Assembly: GCF_005047355.1 (NCBI RefSeq)
Contig: NZ_SUMC01000001.1
Coordinates: 434,001 to 498,000, forward strand
Direction of reading: 5' to 3'
DNA: 64,000 nt
Origin: Actinacidiphila oryziradicis
Lineage (GTDB): Bacteria; Actinomycetota; Actinomycetes; Streptomycetales; Streptomycetaceae
The position numbers and the translations under genes are program-made. Below the pieces are notes generated by a model, which had not been told where the DNA came from, did not search any database, and worked only from the letters and a program-made list of their open reading frames with translations. Positions 62,944-64,000 of the stretch are shown in pieces. Within the stretch, counting starts at the first letter, position 1, and every line of letters begins with the position of its first letter.

Positions 62944-63905
62944 GCGCCCCGACCGCAGACAGCGCCCGCGCCTCCCTCGAGGCCCTGCGCGCCGAAATCG
63001 CAAAGGCCGTGGTCGGCCAGGACCCGGCCGTCACCGGCCTGGTGGTGGCCCTGCTGTGCCGCGGCCATGTCCTCCTCGAAGGTGTTCCCGGCGTCGCGAA
63101 GACCCTTCTCGTACGCGCGCTCGCCGCCTCCCTCCAACTCAAGATGAAGCGCGTCCAGTTCACCCCCGACCTGATGCCCGGCGACGTCACCGGCTCACTC
63201 GTCTACGACGCACGCACTGCCGAGTTCTCCTTCCGCCCCGGCCCGGTCTTCACCAACCTCCTTCTCGCCGACGAAATCAACCGCACCCCGCCCAAAACCC
63301 AGGCCTCCCTCCTCGAAGTGATGGAGGAACGCCAAGTCACCATCGACGGCACTCCCCGACCACTGCCCGACCCCTTCCTCGTCGCCGCGACACAGAATCC
63401 GGTCGAATACGAAGGCACCTACCCCCTCCCAGAAGCCCAGCTCGACCGCTTCCTGCTGAAACTGGTCCTCCCCCTCCCCGACCGGGAGTCCGAGATCGAC
63501 GTCATCACCCGGCACGCGGAAGGTTTCGACCCCCGCGACCTCAACGCCGCCGGCCTCCGCCCTGCCGCCGGTCCCGAAGACCTCGAAGCCGCGCGAGCGG
63601 CCGTCGCCAAGACCGCCGTCTCCCCCGAAGTCACCGGCTACATCGTCGACATCTGCCGGGCCACCCGTGAATCTCCCTCCCTTGTCCTCGGCGTGTCCCC
63701 ACGCGGAGCCACCGCCCTGCTCGCCACCTCCCGAGCCTGGGCCTGGCTCACCGGCCGCGACTACGTCATACCTGACGACGTCAAGGCTCTGGCCCTGCCT
63801 ACCCTCCGGCACCGCGTACAACTACGGCCCGAGGCAGAGATGGAGGGAGTGACGGCCGACTCCGTCATCACCTCGATCCTCGCCCGCGTCCCTGTCCCCC
63901 GCTGA
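62940..63905 (+). CDS. MoxR-family AAA+ ATPase
   Basis: A 321-residue MoxR ATPase. Walker A is LLEGVPGVAKTLL (about residues 46-58), Walker B NLLLADEINRTPPKTQASLL (about 104-123), sensor 1 in VAATQNPVEYEGTYPLPEAQ, and the C-terminal lid has GVSPRGATALLATSRAWAWL. MoxR proteins act as chaperones for von Willebrand-type or DUF58 partners; a DUF58-type gene begins 16 bp after. GTG 62940 overlaps the DUF4350 stop. Confidence 0.95.
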   Translation: MSAPTADSARASLEALRAEIAKAVVGQDPAVTGLVVALLCRGHVLLEGVPGVAKTLLVRALAASLQLKMKRVQFTPDLMPGDVTGSLVYDARTAEFSFRPGPVFTNLLLADEINRTPPKTQASLLEVMEERQVTIDGTPRPLPDPFLVAATQNPVEYEGTYPLPEAQLDRFLLKLVLPLPDRESEIDVITRHAEGFDPRDLNAAGLRPAAGPEDLEAARAAVAKTAVSPEVTGYIVDICRATRESPSLVLGVSPRGATALLATSRAWAWLTGRDYVIPDDVKALALPTLRHRVQLRPEAEMEGVTADSVITSILARVPVPR

Positions 63906-63921
63906 GGCGGCGAGCACACCC

Positions 63922-64000
63922 ATGGCCCTGACCGGACGTACAGCCCTGCTCGCCGCGATCGGCGCCCTGGCCGTCGGAATTCTGCTCCCCGGCTGGAGCG
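63922..64000 (+). CDS. Start of a DUF58-type membrane protein (cut by right edge)
   Basis: Only 26 codons are present: a short basic start and a hydrophobic helix (TALLAAIGALAVGILLPGW). The position right after a MoxR ATPase strongly suggests a DUF58 protein, the usual partner. The identity is from context, not sequence. Confidence 0.6.
   Translation, partial: MALTGRTALLAAIGALAVGILLPGWS

Overview
The window is high-GC actinobacterial chromosome, almost certainly Streptomyces or a close relative. The evidence is strong third-position GC bias, frequent GTG/TTG starts, an ssrA gene with no encoded CCA end, an LAxTG-type sortase signal, a mtnA-mtrA-mtrB-lpqB operon, and a smpB/ftsEX/prfB/Ser-Thr-kinase/secA gene order that I recall as conserved in Streptomyces. 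It looks mostly like core chromosome, with accessory patches at 1-3.6 kb and 15.8-36 kb. No tRNA, rRNA, insertion sequence, integrase or CRISPR array was seen.

Layout. 1-3.6 kb: a truncated LysR regulator diverges from an MFS exporter. Converging on the MFS gene is a nitric oxide synthase oxygenase gene, preceded 8 nt upstream by a secreted allene-oxide-cyclase-barrel-like protein. The MFS and NOS genes each carry one single-base frameshift. 3.7-10.2 kb: ribosome rescue and division genes (ssrA tmRNA, smpB, an S41 C-terminal processing peptidase, ftsX, ftsE, prfB), interrupted by a small zinc-ribbon membrane protein and a sortase-anchored PPTTEP stalk protein. 10.4-18.5 kb: a phospho-signalling block, with an FHA-FtsK/SpoIIIE ATPase divergent from two Ser/Thr kinases; a carbohydrate-binding-module (CBM6) gene relic lies between the kinases. 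18.6-23.2 kb: a sugar-type ABC importer (lipoprotein plus two permeases, no ATPase) and a TetR regulator with an abnormal N-terminus. The first permease has an extra domain at the position of the MalF P2 loop.

23.3-35.9 kb: a cell-wall glycopolymer region with four GT2-plus-TagF fusion proteins and one large multi-pass membrane protein. 35.9-49.2 kb: a giant NAD-dependent glutamate dehydrogenase, a DJ-1/PfpI protein, a LuxR-type STAND ATPase regulator, a HAD phosphatase, a DUF6912 protein, an Rv3235-type protein and secA. 49.4-53.9 kb: a GNAT acetyltransferase, a YcaQ/AlkX-type glycosylase, an orphan NarL-type response regulator, long-form hpf and comF. 54-59.7 kb: the mtnA-mtrA-mtrB-lpqB operon. 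59.8-64 kb: a translationally coupled membrane operon (proline-rich multi-pass protein, DUF4129, DUF4350, MoxR ATPase, start of a DUF58-type protein) running off the right edge.

Common theme: much of the window concerns the cell envelope. FtsEX and the S41 protease act on septal wall turnover, the TagF fusions on anionic wall polymers, SecA on export, MtrAB-LpqB on envelope and development signalling, and the sortase substrate on surface display. The kinases and the FHA ATPase are plausible regulators of the same processes, but that link is inference.
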